Shown here piece by piece: positions 37,745 to 49,455 of a stretch of DNA of 64,000 bases (within the stretch, counting starts at the first letter, position 1; every line of letters begins with the position of its first letter). Source of the stretch: Amborella trichopoda (lineage: Eukaryota > Streptophyta > Magnoliopsida > Amborellales > Amborellaceae); NCBI RefSeq assembly GCF_000471905.2, contig NW_006498507.1, positions 2,276,471 through 2,340,470 of the forward strand, written 5' to 3'. The position numbers were made by a program, and so were the translations under genes. Under the pieces are notes generated by a model, which searched no databases, was not told where the DNA came from, and saw only the letters and a list, made by a program, of their open reading frames with translations.

Positions 37745-38215
37745 CTAACCGGTAATCGCCTGATTAGATCAGAACTGGCCACTGGCTGATTCCAGTTTCA
37801 GCTGGTAATAGGCCAGGTATTTATTTAAAAAAATTTAAAAACTATATAAAATCTCAAAAAATAAGGGATTTTGTTTGTAATGCATTTTAAATGTTTTTCA
37901 TTATTATGGCAAATATTGAAATTTTTTTTTAGCCATTAATACTTATTTTTACATTTTCCCATCTTTTTTAAAAAATTTTAAAATACCTTTGGGCACAAAT
38001 CGATTCTTTAAAATCCATTTTTTCATTAATTTTTACCATTTGGACGTGCTTTGTTTAATAATTCTTTGAATATATCTTTCATATTTTATTAGATTTTTTT
38101 GTATTTTTTTTAACACTTTTTTGACCACCCAAGACTGGGCCGATTAGAATGGTTGAACTAGCAAATTTACTGGTTAGGCCAGTTGAACTGTTTCTGGGCC
38201 CACGATCGGTTAACC
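37745..38215 (+). mobile_element. MITE, second copy of the family inserted in copia fossil 1
   Basis: Starts 'ggtctaaccggtaatcgcct' and ends near 'cccacgatcggttaacc', giving imperfect inverted termini (ggt-taaccg). The AT-rich middle matches the minus-strand copy at 34430-34912. No coding content is seen. Confidence 0.65.
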
Positions 38216-38544
38216 TTTCCATCTGATTTTTCTTACATTGGTTGCATGCAATATACATTTTCCAATATTGTAACATTCTCTCAAAAGGAAAGATCAATCT
38301 TTCTATTGTTGCCTTTCCAAACTAGGATTCTTGAATTTGATTTTTATTACAGCCCACTACTTCTCTGCCTTTCTATTACACTTTCCAAAACACCATGTTA
38401 TAAAAAAATACATTATTTTGAATAGCACATAGTATTTTCTAAAGAAAAATACAAAAAGAAAAGAAAAGAAGTTAGGTGTGCCTGTAAACTCCACCCTTAA
38501 AGGTTGTTCCAACTTAAATAAATAAAAAAACCCCCTAAAAATTG

Positions 38545-38740
38545 ATCCTAAAAATAGCACATCTTGTAATATTTTATCTAGACAATCTATCTTTAAAAAA
38601 ATTTAAGTGTTTATAGATCTGCTCAATTTACACCAGTTATCAATTTTTAAATTTTACAATTAAGGTGAAAATAGATTTTTTGGGTCATTGTTGTGGTTTT
38701 CGAAACTACATCTTTTAGCATGATTTAGAGTTGCACCTTA
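38545..38740 (+). mobile_element. 'GGTTGCAACC' family MITE, fragment
   Basis: Contains 'atagcacatcttgtaatatt', 'gtgtttatagatctgctcaa' and 'gtgaaaatagattttttggg', the family's internal blocks in order. Termini are missing. Confidence 0.55.
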
Positions 38741-38744
38741 CTTT

Positions 38745-39150
38745 CTTTTTTTTTTACAATGTTAATGACTTTTATTGAAAGTAAGAAATAAAAGCAAATT
38801 ACACAATAGTCATTAGAGACTCAAAGACCACAATTATATTTCGCCGGAGCATCTGCCATCTAATTTGATTCATGATAATCATGAGAGAAAGTCACCTTCA
38901 TCATTCTACAACTGTCCATTATCTGCAGCCACACAATCGTCATCTCTGAGCAAGTTTAGACCTTGCAACAAAGAGCCAACTTTGCCTAATTTGCAGTAGC
39001 ATTACTACAGGGACCAGCATAAGAGAGAACAACATTGCCTTCAGAATCTCTCAATATGCCTTCCACACCTGCCAAGCCCAGGTTTTCTTGAGAACTTCCA
39101 TCAAATTTGAATTTAAAACAACCCATTGGTTGTGTTCTCCATCTATTAGT
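38745..39150. mobile_element. Possible LINE/RNase H fragment on the minus strand
   Basis: On the minus strand short pieces such as 'CFKFKFDGSSQENLGLAGVEG' in outline resemble the start of the plant LINE-associated RNase H domain (KFNFDGSSKGNPGPAG type), and the direction matches 52770-53450. The rest is too decayed to define ends. I offer this as a tentative call. Confidence 0.45.
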
Positions 39151-39159
39151 AGGATGTAA

Positions 39160-39870
39160 CCTACTAGAAAACTACTGTAAATTTGAGCATTACGGTCTTT
39201 TAAGTACTGTAATTCTTAGCCTGGTCACTGCGGTACTTAAAAGACCGTAATTCCTGAAAGTCTACCAGAAAACTATTGGAAATTTGAACATTACGGTCTT
39301 TAAAATACGATAATGTATAGCCTGTTCATAACGGTACTTAAAACACTATAATGCTTGAAAGCCAACTGAAAATTTTAAAAGTCTCAATAGTCTATTTTCA
39401 TGACTTAAAGACCGTAATGCTATTTCTACTAGTTTTTTGGTAGGCTTTCAAAAATTATGGTCTTTTAAGTACCATAATGACCATGTTAAGCTTTATATTA
39501 CTTTAAAGACCATAATGCTCAATTTTCCATTAGTTTTCCAGTAAGCTTTTAAAAATTACGACCTTTTAAGTACTGTAATGACTAAGCTAAGCATTACGGT
39601 ACTTAAAATACCATAATGCTCAAATTTCCAGTAGCTTTTTGGTAGGCTTTCAAGAATTATGTTACTTAACGTTCATTATAAAATGCGGTAGTCATTACGG
39701 TACTGTAAGTACCATATGATAGGGCCTTCACGGTAATATAACTACCGTGAAGGCTATTTTGGTAAAAAAAAAACAAAAAACCAAAATTGAAGAATAAAAG
39801 AATGAATGAGGTTTATAAAAGTTGAAGGTTTTTTTCAATTAGGCTAAAAATTAAAATATATTTCTAATAA
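39160..39870. repeat. Array of tacggtactt/aagaccgtaa hairpins
   Basis: Roughly ten short blocks of the form 'cattacggtcttttaagtac' or its inverted complement alternate every 50-70 bases with 'ccagtagttttctggtaggc' type spacers. The right end (aaaattaaaatatatttcta) matches the ends of the foldback region at 13680-15295, so this is a second member of that family with a different internal array. Confidence 0.65.
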
Positions 39871-40118
39871 TTTCTCAAAAATTGGTCGAATCAAGCAAAT
39901 TAACCGGGCCCAATTGCCTACCCACCGAACCTAATCTAATTCAACCCATTCTAATCTAGACCGGAAATTTTTAAGAGCTGGGAGCATTTTTATGCGGCAA
40001 CGCCTTATGTTGTTAGTCATCTTGCGTTGCCGGTTTGTATCGAATAGGGCATACAAGTGCGATTAAAGCATCCATGTAATAACTTTTTCTATTTTAAAAA
40101 ATTACCAAATTACTTAAA

Positions 40119-40498
40119 GGGTGTGGTTTCTATAAAGGTTGCAACCTTAAACAATCCAATTAGGGTGTACCTCTAAATTTTATCATAACATATAATTTTC
40201 TTTTAAAATATTCTTAGGATTATGTTAAATTATATTTTCATATCTAATTAGAAAATTTTTAACTCCAAAAATGGTTAAAATCAAGTGGTTCTATAAACAT
40301 ATGAAAATCTTGAAAATAGACGGTCTAGATAATGTATTGCAAGATGTACTATTTTTGGAACACAAAAACTTTTTTTTTTTTTCATATTCATACATTTCAA
40401 TGTTGAGATGATCAATTAGAGGGTTTTCCAACATTAAAACAACCTTTCTGAAAGATTTTTGAGGTGCCTTTGTTTGCAACCTTATATAAACTTTTTCC
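40119..40498 (-). mobile_element. 'GGTTGCAACC' family MITE, copy 5
   Basis: Starts 'gggtgtggtttctataaagg' followed by 'ttgcaacctta', and ends 'gcaaccttatataaactttt', giving the family's inverted termini. It is opposite in orientation to copy 2 and about 380 bp long. Confidence 0.75.
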
Positions 40499-40738
40499 TT
40501 ACTTAATTATATTGCTAAAACAATAAAGGAAAAATTATCACCCACCTAAACGATGAGATAATTAAAAATGACTAGTTTAAAAATAAAAAATTAGTAGTTA
40601 TATGTAAATTAAGAAATAGTTAAAACATTAAATAGCTCATTTTTTTGGTGTACTTTTCCTATAACAAATAATGCTAATATTTTTATTCATGTAAATGTAT
40701 TGATCATTTTCTTTCGATGATTATATACGATAAGATTT

Positions 40739-43700
40739 TGTAGAATTTGCGATAAAAGAAATAGAGACGAGAAGAGAGAAATAGATCAACACATCATATA
40801 CGTGGTTCAGCAATGGTTCCTACATCCACGGAGGGTAAACGAATAGCTTATACATAAGGAATACTCTAGTTTACAAGAGATTTATAGAGTTACAATTCTT
40901 GTCTTTTGGGAAATAAATCTCACTACAATAGTAATCCCACAAAATAAGAAACTCAATATAGGAAACTTTAATATCTTGTAATATACAATATATGAAACTC
41001 AATATCTGGTTTCTATAATTATCAACACTCCCCCTCAAGTTGGTGTATAAATATCAATGGAGCCCAACTTGGACAGTATCTTATGGAACCTTATCTTTGC
41101 AATAGCTTTGATAAACATATCTGCAAGTTGGTTTTCACGTTGAACACAAAGAATACTAATAATTTTTTACTGAGTCTTTTCTCTCACTAAGTGACAATCA
41201 ACTTCTATGTGATTGGTTCATTCATGAAAATTTGGATTGGAAGCTATATGCATAACTGCTTGATTACCCAAAACATCTCTATTTGATTGACCATTGGGAA
41301 TCCCATATTTCAAAGTAGGTATTTTAGTTGCATCAATTCACTTGTAGTTAAAGTCAGAGCTCTATATTCGGTCTTTGCACTGGATCGAGCAATTACATTT
41401 TATTTCTTATTTTTTCAAGTAACTAAGTTTCCTCCGACCAATGTACAATAGCCGGTAGTGGACCTCTTGTCAATTGGACGACCTACTCAGTTAACATCAA
41501 AATAACCAATAATATTAGTGTGACCATTCGATTTCAATCAAACACCTCTACTGGGTGACGACTCAAGATATCTGAAAATTCTATCGACAACCTCTATATA
41601 ACATGATATAGGAGCATGCATAAATTGGCTCACAAGATTTACCACATATATTATATCTGGTCGTGTCACAATCAAATAAATCAATCTGCCCACAAGTCTC
41701 TAAAAGCAGCCGATATCTTCAAGAGGTTTCCCATTTGTTTAATTAAGTTTGCAATTAATATCACCATGAGTGTTAGTGGGTTTGACTCCCAGTTTATCAG
41801 TTTCTTTCAACATATCAAATACATATTTCTATTGAGAAATGAAGAGTCCATTTTTTTAATGTGTTACTTCAATACCGAAAAAATACTTTAGTTGACCAAG
41901 GTCCTTGATGTCAAATTTCTTGTGAAGAAATTTTTTAAGTTATATGATTCTTTCTTTATCATCACTTGCTACTATAATATCAACATAAATGAGAACAACT
42001 ATTGTACCTGCAGTCCAATTTTTTATAAACATCGAAGAATCAGCTGAACTTCTAAGAAAGCCGATACTCACCAAAGTTGAGTTGAGTTTGATATACCATG
42101 CGCGAGGTGATTATTTAAGTCCATACAAGGCCTTCTTTAATTTGCATACATGACCTTTCTCATTTTCATTAGCATGGCCTGGAGGAATACTCATATAGAC
42201 TTTTTTTTCAAGGTCATTATATAAGAAGGTGTTTTTAACATCTATCTAATGCAGAGATCACCCACAATTAACTGCAATAGACAAAAGAACATGAATAATA
42301 TTCATCTTGATAACTGGTCTAAACATCTATTTATGGTCGATTTCATAAGTTTGGACAAATCCTTTGGCCACTTACATTATATTTGATTTTATAAACCCAT
42401 ATGCATCAAACTGCTTTCTTCCCTTTATGTAGCTTGACAATGTCCCAAACATGGTTATTGTCAAGTGCTTGAAGTTCATCTTTCATGGCCTTCCTCCACA
42501 CAGGTAGAGAAATAACATTTTGAAAATTAGTTGACTCAGAATTATTAGAAATAGAACTCAAAAAAGCGAAATAGCCAGAAGAGATATTTTCATAAGAAAT
42601 ATGATTTTGAACATGATAAAAAACTGCATGGTAAGTATAAAAATCTTGAAATCTAGAGGAAAGTTGTGAGATACTAGAAGACCTATGCAAAGGGGGATCA
42701 AGTGGGGCTACGGCGGAGTTTTTTTTTCTAAACCAGTTCGGTCAATTTCAGATGTATCTTCCGTTTTAGCTTGATCATCATGACTTAATCTGAGTGTGTT
42801 GGACACATCACTGGTACTAATATTAGACAAGGGCAAACGATCTCTTGAACACTTCCCCTGAGTCCTATTTTCCAACCACTCTCTAATGTATCATGGAAAT
42901 AGGATTGTGTTTCAACAAATTGAACATATCTAGAAATATGCATTTTTCTGGTTGTGAGATCATAACATTTACGTCTCTTTTTAGTAGAGGAGTATCCAAG
43001 AAGTATACATCTACTGAAACGTTTATCAAGTTTATCCCGATTGTGCCTAGCCACATGAACATAAGACACGCATCCAAAAACTCGTAAATGAGATAAATTA
43101 ATTTTTTATTTTTCAAAATTTCTAGGGGAGATTTATCCTTAAGAATTTTACTTAGAAGTTTGTTAATCAAATAGTAAGCAATTAAAACAGCTTTAGACCA
43201 ATAAATATTTGGAACATGTATTTGAAACATCAAAGACCTTGTAGCTTCAAAAAGGTGTCTATTTTTCCTTTCAGTAACTCTAATCTGCTGAGATGTTCCA
43301 ACACACGATGTTTGGTATATAATATCAAGATTCAATAAATGCTCAGAAAAAGCTATGTTCACATACTATATGCCATTATCAGTCAACATAATTATAATAT
43401 TGCTATTGTATTGAGTGGAAATCAGTTTGGAAAATTCTTTGAACATATGGAAAACTTATGTTTTTTTATTTCAATAATTATACCCAAGTAACACGAGACC
43501 AATCATCAATAAAAATAACAAAATATTTAAAGCCGGCAAAAGAATTAACAGGGGTTGGTCCCTACACATCAGAATGTATCAAATAAAAAAGTTCCTTTGA
43601 AACATGCATAGAAGACTGAAAAGAAAGTTCTCTTTTGAGAATTTACAAACTTCACAAGAATGAGAGTTTAAAGATAAATATGGCATTAAAATCTTTAAAA

Positions 43701-44520
43701 CTTTATCAGAGGGGTGTCCAAATCTCCAATGCCACAATTTATTAATATCGAAATTATCTTGACTGGAAATTAAAGCCTTATTCTCTTGATTAAATAAATA
43801 TAACCCATGAGACAGTCTTCCTTCACGAATCTTCCTCCCAATGTCCCGGTCTCGAAAATTCACAGAGTTTGGAGAAAAAATAACATTGCAATTCATGCTC
43901 TGAGTAATTCTACTAACATGCATCAAGTTAAGGAAACGGATGACATAAACAAAACTTCAAAGTTATGATACTTGGAGAAGAAATTAGTCTTACCAACACC
44001 ATAGACAAGAATCAAAGAACCATTAGCAATCAATACAGAGTTTATATTTTTTATGTTGGATAGACATTGTAAGTTACCAGTCATATGATCTGTAGCCTCT
44101 GAGTTTATTATATAAGGAAAAGTATTACAGGAAGACATGGAAGCATATGGGTTACCTGTGTCAGAGAATGAAGAAGAAGAATCAAGGCTGAAAGAAGAAC
44201 CAGTATTGTTACTTGATTGTTGATAATGATCACAGTTACAGTGATGGGTTTGAATGGTTGCTATCTGAGCAGTAGATCTGACTGTTGTCCTGTTATTAAT
44301 GAGCTTTAAGTGTGGGTATAATACTCAACCTTCACATGTCCTATATTATTACAATGATCACATCTAGGAGGTCACCTATTACTACGACGCTTTCCACCAT
44401 CATTTTGAGACCTTTTTGTTTCATATCTATCATTATTTGCAACGAAAAAAGATTTCTCAACATTTTTTTCAGAGGTTTTGAAATCGAGATTCCTGATTTT
44501 CTTCCTAGTTATGTGTTCGA
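40739..44520 (-). mobile_element. Ty1/copia LTR retrotransposon fossil 2
   Basis: The 3' LTR is at 40739-41027 on the plus-strand map (289 bp; TG...CA ends when read on the minus strand). It is preceded on the minus strand by a G-rich polypurine tract (cttgagggggag). Going upstream there are RNase H and reverse transcriptase (about 41100-42480), a linker, integrase (about 42880-43930, the longest open stretch) and the gag zinc-knuckle region near 44340-44380 (CDHCNNIGH). The order is that of Ty1/copia. The copy is old and has many breaks. A 5' LTR was not found, so the 5' end is probably lost. Confidence 0.85.
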
Positions 44521-44879
44521 GTTAAATTTTTCAAGGAGAACGAGAAACAACTTTCCACCAAGCAAGATAATTAAGCCTATTCAGAGAGATAATTGTATAG
44601 AAACTTATCCAATTTTGATCTTCATCATGGTGTTTACAATATGGCCCAGTTGGCTCTCCAAACGAGGACCTCAAGCCCACAGAGTATAGAGTTATCAGCA
44701 TCCCATAACCAGAACTAGGACCACGGCTTAATGCTTATTGTTTCCTTATCATTGATAAGCTATTGGATAACAATTTTGCCACCTGCAAGGAACATATGCC
44801 AGAAACAAACATTAGCCTATGTGAAAACTGTAGAGAAATAGTACCAAGAGAAAAGTAAGAGTGGGACCCCATTCACTTC

Positions 44880-44996
44880 ATCTTTAGAACGTGCATAACT
44901 TCTGAACTCCTCATCAGAAATGTCACTATCAAAATCAAAGACGTATCGATCTAATAATGAGCGATAGTGGCCTTTCACAACTTCCTCTTCGCTTAC
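44880..44996 (-). CDS. Candidate exon of an unidentified minus-strand gene (3' part)
   Basis: On the minus strand an acceptor (ttattcacag) opens a frame reading VSEEEVVKGHYRSLLDRYVF followed by an acidic stretch DFDSDISDEEF. It starts in phase 0, which is exactly the phase left by the exon at 46551-46776, so the two can be joined by an intron of about 1.55 kb. The 3' border is unclear. A further acceptor upstream of 'VAKLLSNSLSMIRKQ' and a stop (about 44785-44740) could be the last exon. I do not recognise the protein. Acidic and helical character is all that can be said. Confidence 0.5.
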
Positions 44997-46310
44997 CTGT
45001 GAATAAAGAAACACAAACATCACAAGGAAGGGTGCTTGAGATACTTTCCATGCAGTTGCAAAAATATGAAGCTGTTTCCTATCACCTTGGAACAAAGGAG
45101 AGAGTACAAGAATAGCTGGATGGATAGATCTGCTAGTCTACTTCCAAATGATGATTTTTGAAATATTCTAATGTTGTGAGACACTTCAATCATTGGAAAA
45201 GCTATGGGAAGTTTTCCTATGATGAAAACGACAAAAGAAGACTTAAATGTCAATGTTTAAAAACACATACATGTAACAAAGACTCAATGTTGTCCTGTCC
45301 AAGTCATCTCTGTAAGACTCAATTGAGTCATATTGGAAGATATTAACAGACCCAGATGAGTCTTAAGATATGCTGGAAAGACTCTGACAGGTCCTGAGGC
45401 AAGTCAACTCAGGTGAGTCCTGAGTCAAATTGCTGAGTTTAGAAACCCTGCTTAAGATGTATACTTTGTAAATACTCATAAATTCCTAAAAGACATATTA
45501 CTAAAGCTCATGCAATCATAGGCCATCGTCCTATGCAAGGTGAGGCATCCTCATTGCTGCTCTAATGAGTTTGTGGATGTAGGGACTGGGGAGGGTACAG
45601 TATACAGGGGACATTATCGTAGCTATCCTCACTAAGCAGTCCATGTTCCAATACTTGTTTGAGTGGAGATTAAGTTATACAGTCCAGATATTGGTACAGA
45701 CAATCAGTATAATTGCAGCAATATATTTCATGTCCAATGGCCTGTTACCTTTCTTTTTCTTTGCTTACTGAGGTCAAAATGAAGAAAACAGTGAAGTTTA
45801 CAAGGATTTGGCAGATGAATTTGAACTAAGAGAAAAACCTGCGGGTGTCAAGTGACATGGTAGCACCGCAGGTATGATGAAATGTCAAACTAGGCACTGG
45901 AAAAGGAACTTAGGGAGATCATCTACAAACAAATTATTAAAGCATTGGTTTGTGTTTGTGAAGTATCTGAATCTGGAAACACGAAAAGGCAAGATTGCAG
46001 ATTTGAGTCTAAGCTAAAGGCAAGAAAGAAACAGATTGATTGGTGGCACTTGGGACCTTTTCAAAAGATGCTCATGGTAAGGTTCAGTTTAATTTTTATT
46101 AAGCTTTTTTTCCATTCCTTCATACCATTCACAAAAAAACCAACACCTAAACCAGATTGTAAGCAATTGAAGCAATATTCGAACTGCACATTTGATGCTC
46201 TCTTAGTTTTAGCATATTGATTTTCTAAAGATACCATGTCAAATAACATGATTGAAAGTGATGCATAAGCTAATAGAATGGAAATTCACAGACAGAAGAA
46301 TCAAAAAGGG

Positions 46311-46450
46311 GTTGAGGTCATGGTGGTAGCACCACTAGAGCCTCAGCTACTGGTCTAGGTTTCCCACTGACACATTCGAAAACGACTTACCATTTCTAAA
46401 AACAGGTAGGGGCCTGTATTCCCCACTTATTAACCCAAAAAAAAAAAATT
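46311..46450 (+). mobile_element. SINE-like copy with poly-A end
   Basis: A block 'ggtcatggtggtagcaccac' (A-box-like) is followed after about 30 bases by 'ggtctaggtttcccactgac' (B-box-like), then 'aggggcctgtattccccac' and an A12 tract. The fragment at 8432 shares the first half. This layout is that of a tRNA-derived SINE. It sits in the presumed intron of the minus-strand gene. Confidence 0.55.
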
Positions 46451-46550
46451 ATCAGAAACAAATATAATAGAATAATATCAACTATATTGGATAATTCAGG
46501 CAAAACTTACATTACTTGCACAAGCAAAGGGTCAAGTAGATTACACATAC

Positions 46551-46776
46551 CCGATGGAGGAGAAGGATCTCAATAGTATTGTCCTCCCAATCAATATTAT
46601 TTCCTTCGATTCCACGTTTGCGTTTTTTCTTGAAGTGCACACATTGTGATGGGTGGTTACTGTCATCATCGTCCAAATCAATAGTCACACCATTTTCGCT
46701 TTTACAAGTAAAAGAACTCATGGGTTTTATAATCTCACAGATCCGCAACTTGGCTGCATTTATTTTCTCTCGTCTC
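46551..46776 (-). CDS. Candidate internal exon of the unidentified minus-strand gene
   Basis: On the minus strand the exon has an excellent acceptor (tatgcag, then gagacgag) and donor (catcgg, then gtatgtg). It encodes about 75 residues: RREKINAAKLRICEIIKPMS, then an acidic stretch VTIDLDDDDSN, then a basic cluster FKKKRKRG that could be a nuclear localisation signal, and WEDNTIEILLLHR. It ends on a codon boundary, and the next exon candidate (44996) begins in phase 0. I do not recognise the family. The acidic-plus-basic composition suggests a nuclear protein, which is inference only. Confidence 0.6.
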
Positions 46777-47104
46777 CTGCATACCACACACAAGATGTTT
46801 TAGAAAACATAATCTTGATTGCAATTTATAACCAAATAGAAAACCAATAAAAAGTGGACACACCATTGATCTGAGGGAATGGATTTTTATACATGTATAA
46901 ACTTGGAGATATAAAGGGGAAAAATGATAGCAACGAATGATATAAAATTTTAATGGCCCATGATTCAAGTAAATCCTGGAAGCTGGGGGTGACTTGAAAG
47001 ATTGAGCCACAAAATCATGTGCATTGCGATTTTCTAGGTGTCGCACAAAATGTGTTCTTTGCTTTTTGCAACAAATGAAATGGTTGAATTAAGACATGCA
47101 TTCC

Positions 47105-47220
47105 ACGACTCATCATCATCATCATTATCATAACTTTTTCTCAATAATTGGGGTCGGCTACATGAATCCTGGTCCATCATTCTGCTCTATTAAAGGCCAT
47201 ACCTTCAATGAGGCCATAAG
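47105..47220 (-). mobile_element. RTE-type LINE 3' tail
   Basis: On the minus strand it reads 'tttaatagagcagaatgatg', 'catgtagccgaccccaatta' and ends in a (gat)n-like run, matching the tails at 16.9, 30.5 and 56.4 kb. Confidence 0.65.
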
Positions 47221-47389
47221 TACCCATATTACTCAAATCATACTTAAAGGCTTTTTAGAAATATTAGAAAATGGAGGAGCCTCGCACCATTTCCAATTCA
47301 CAATCATGATGGTTTCCATCAAGTGTCATTATCCATGGAGCGGCTCTGTTGGATGGATCATAGTTACCAGAATCTCTCACCCCAAGTAG

Positions 47390-47530
47390 CAATTCTGTTT
47401 CAGAATCTCGATTCTGCAATTCTGTTAAGGAATCTTCATGAAACCTGTTTCCTTGAATTTAGGAACCTCGATTCCACATTTTAGGAATCTCAATTCAACT
47501 TTTGTGGAATTCAAATGCCACAACAGTGTA
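47390..47530 (+). repeat. Degenerate 'gaatctcgattcc' repeats, first cluster
   Basis: About five copies of a motif close to 'ggaatctcgattccac' spaced 15-40 bases apart. A second, longer cluster occurs at 49195-49455. Confidence 0.6.
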
Positions 47531-48219
47531 ATTTTATATGTCGTAATTTTGTGCTCTCTTATAATGTTAAAATTTCTATCACCGTCTCTCCATGAGTGTG
47601 CTTGTGATGTTTAGACTTTTAGCACTAACGCTACAATACAATGTGAATATAAATAAACAAATATTATTTTATTTTCTCTTTCATTAAATGTACTCATTTT
47701 CATTTCACCATGTCAAGTAAATGCTATATTTTGAAAATAGGATTAGGGATCCTAGACAATTGTTTTTCTAATAATGCTAGAACTCGGTAACTTTTTTTAA
47801 AGATAATTGGGGAAAAGATTTGGGTTCGATTTGGAATATATTTCTAATAGTGCAAGAACTGGCGGGTGTTTCTTAAAGAAAATTGGGAAAGAGATTTGGG
47901 TTTGATTAGGATTACAATACAGTGCAACAAAATGGCATAAATAGATCACCATTTTCAACTATAAATATGAAATCAAAATCTCAGTTTGTTTTATAACCAC
48001 CATCTAATGGACTTATACGTGTCTATTAATTCTACTTAACCCAAATCTAGGCCACTCAACCTTGATACAGATATTGTAATTAAGGCTCAATACACCGATT
48101 TAAATACTAGGGAAACCCTTGTCCAGGTCTTTATGACCTTTGAGGATCCCAATTCCAATGCAAGGGGAACCATGGCTAAGCATACTAAATACATTGATTC
48201 CATACTAAGGAATTCTTGC

Positions 48220-49109
48220 TAGTGTTTTAAAATGCGAGATGTGGCCTGATGTATTGGGGGGGGGGGGGATGCGGCAATGCGGTGCATCACCAGGATACAA
48301 TCAATAAATATAAAAAATTCTACAAAATCTAAAAAATAGGTTAATGCATAGTAAAAATATGAAAGTGATTTATGTGATAGTACGTATTTAGTTTTTTCAT
48401 TAACTCCAAAAGTATCAATTGTCGCATGTCGGAGATTCTGTATCAACTATCCCCTAATAGAAGCTAGAAAATTGAAACTAACTTCATAAAACATTCAACA
48501 ACCATAATCACAAATTTGCAACCACAAACTTTAAAGTTACAAAATGCAAACTAAAAGTCTCTAAATATTAAAGAGTTCAAAAGTCAAGCTCAAGACAAAT
48601 CATCATCATTTCTCAACTCTCAAGTCTTGAGATTCTAAATTTCAAATCTTAATCAAAGAAGTTATCTTGAGAGTCTCCATGTGCATCATCAGTCTAAACT
48701 TCGCCTAAACTTCCTCAAATCAACACCCAAAAAATGTAAATCAACCAATCATCAAGCAATAGAAAATCTAATAACTTCACAAAAAAAAATTCCTCCACCT
48801 TTTTGTTATTGATTTGATTCAGAAAAAGCCACAGATGTGGCTGTTTTTAGTTGTTTGGGGAGTATAATACCCCCCAAAACCCTTTCCCTCCTTTTTTGGA
48901 GCTCAAAATGTCCAAAATACCCATGCCTGAGGGTTTTTTTTCCACGGAAATGGCTGGGTGCGAGATGCAGCTGTATATGCGGAGAGATGTGGCGCATATG
49001 CGGGCGTATCTCTCCGAAGCACATATGCGGCCTATTGCGATGCGCTGCCCAGCGCATAACGCTTTATGCGGCCGAAGATGCAGCGATGCGGCCGCATTTT
49101 AAAACCATG
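48220..49109. mobile_element. 890-bp hAT-type non-autonomous element with 8-bp target duplication
   Basis: The termini are 'tagtgttttaaaatgcgag' on the left and, inverted, 'catggttttaaaatgcggcc' on the right. A perfect 8-bp direct repeat, ATTCTTGC, flanks it at 48212-48219 and 49110-49117. The two ends are rich in gatgcggc/gcgcat steps (48240-48300 and 48955-49100), while the middle is AT-rich. Open frames over 48806-49121 occur on both strands and simply reflect the GC-rich end. No transposase domain is seen. Confidence 0.8.
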
Positions 49110-49194
49110 ATTCTTGCATAAAATCACTCTAGAAACTTGAACCTTTTGCCCTATGAAACAAATTTCCTGATGATTTCTGGTGCGGTGCTAAACT

Positions 49195-49455
49195 CTTGGG
49201 TGTCGATTGCATAGATGTAGGAATCTCGATTCCAATTGGATTGAAAATCGATCTATAGAGGTAAGAATCTCGATTCCACATGGGTCAAAACTCAAATCGA
49301 AACTAGTATGAATACTGATTCCAATTCATCTGAAACTCGATCCAAAGAAGTAGAAATTTTATTCCATTTGGGTTGAAACACAATTCCATAGAGGTACGCA
49401 TCTTAATTCCATTTAGGTTGAAACTTGATTCCAATAAAGTAGGAATCGAATTTCC
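49195..49455 (+). repeat. Degenerate ~45-bp tandem repeat, 'gaatctcgattcca' motif
   Basis: Six or so units of the approximate form 'gaggtaggaatctcgattcc' followed by 'aattgggttgaaactcgatt'. The units are well diverged. The cluster at 47390-47530 has the same core, on the other side of the hAT element, so the hAT element may have split one array. Confidence 0.65.

Noticed and set aside
44312-44689. A 125-residue plus-strand frame
   Set aside because: It lies antisense to the gag region of copia fossil 2 and shows no domain of its own.
45945-46075. A plus-strand exon-like stretch (FESKLKARKKQIDWW) with a possible acceptor and donor
   Set aside because: It lies inside the presumed intron of the minus-strand gene, and no neighbouring plus-strand exon could be found to join it.
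48806-49121. Overlapping frames on both strands
   Set aside because: They are the GC-rich right end of the hAT-type element; its termini and 8-bp duplication explain the sequence better.
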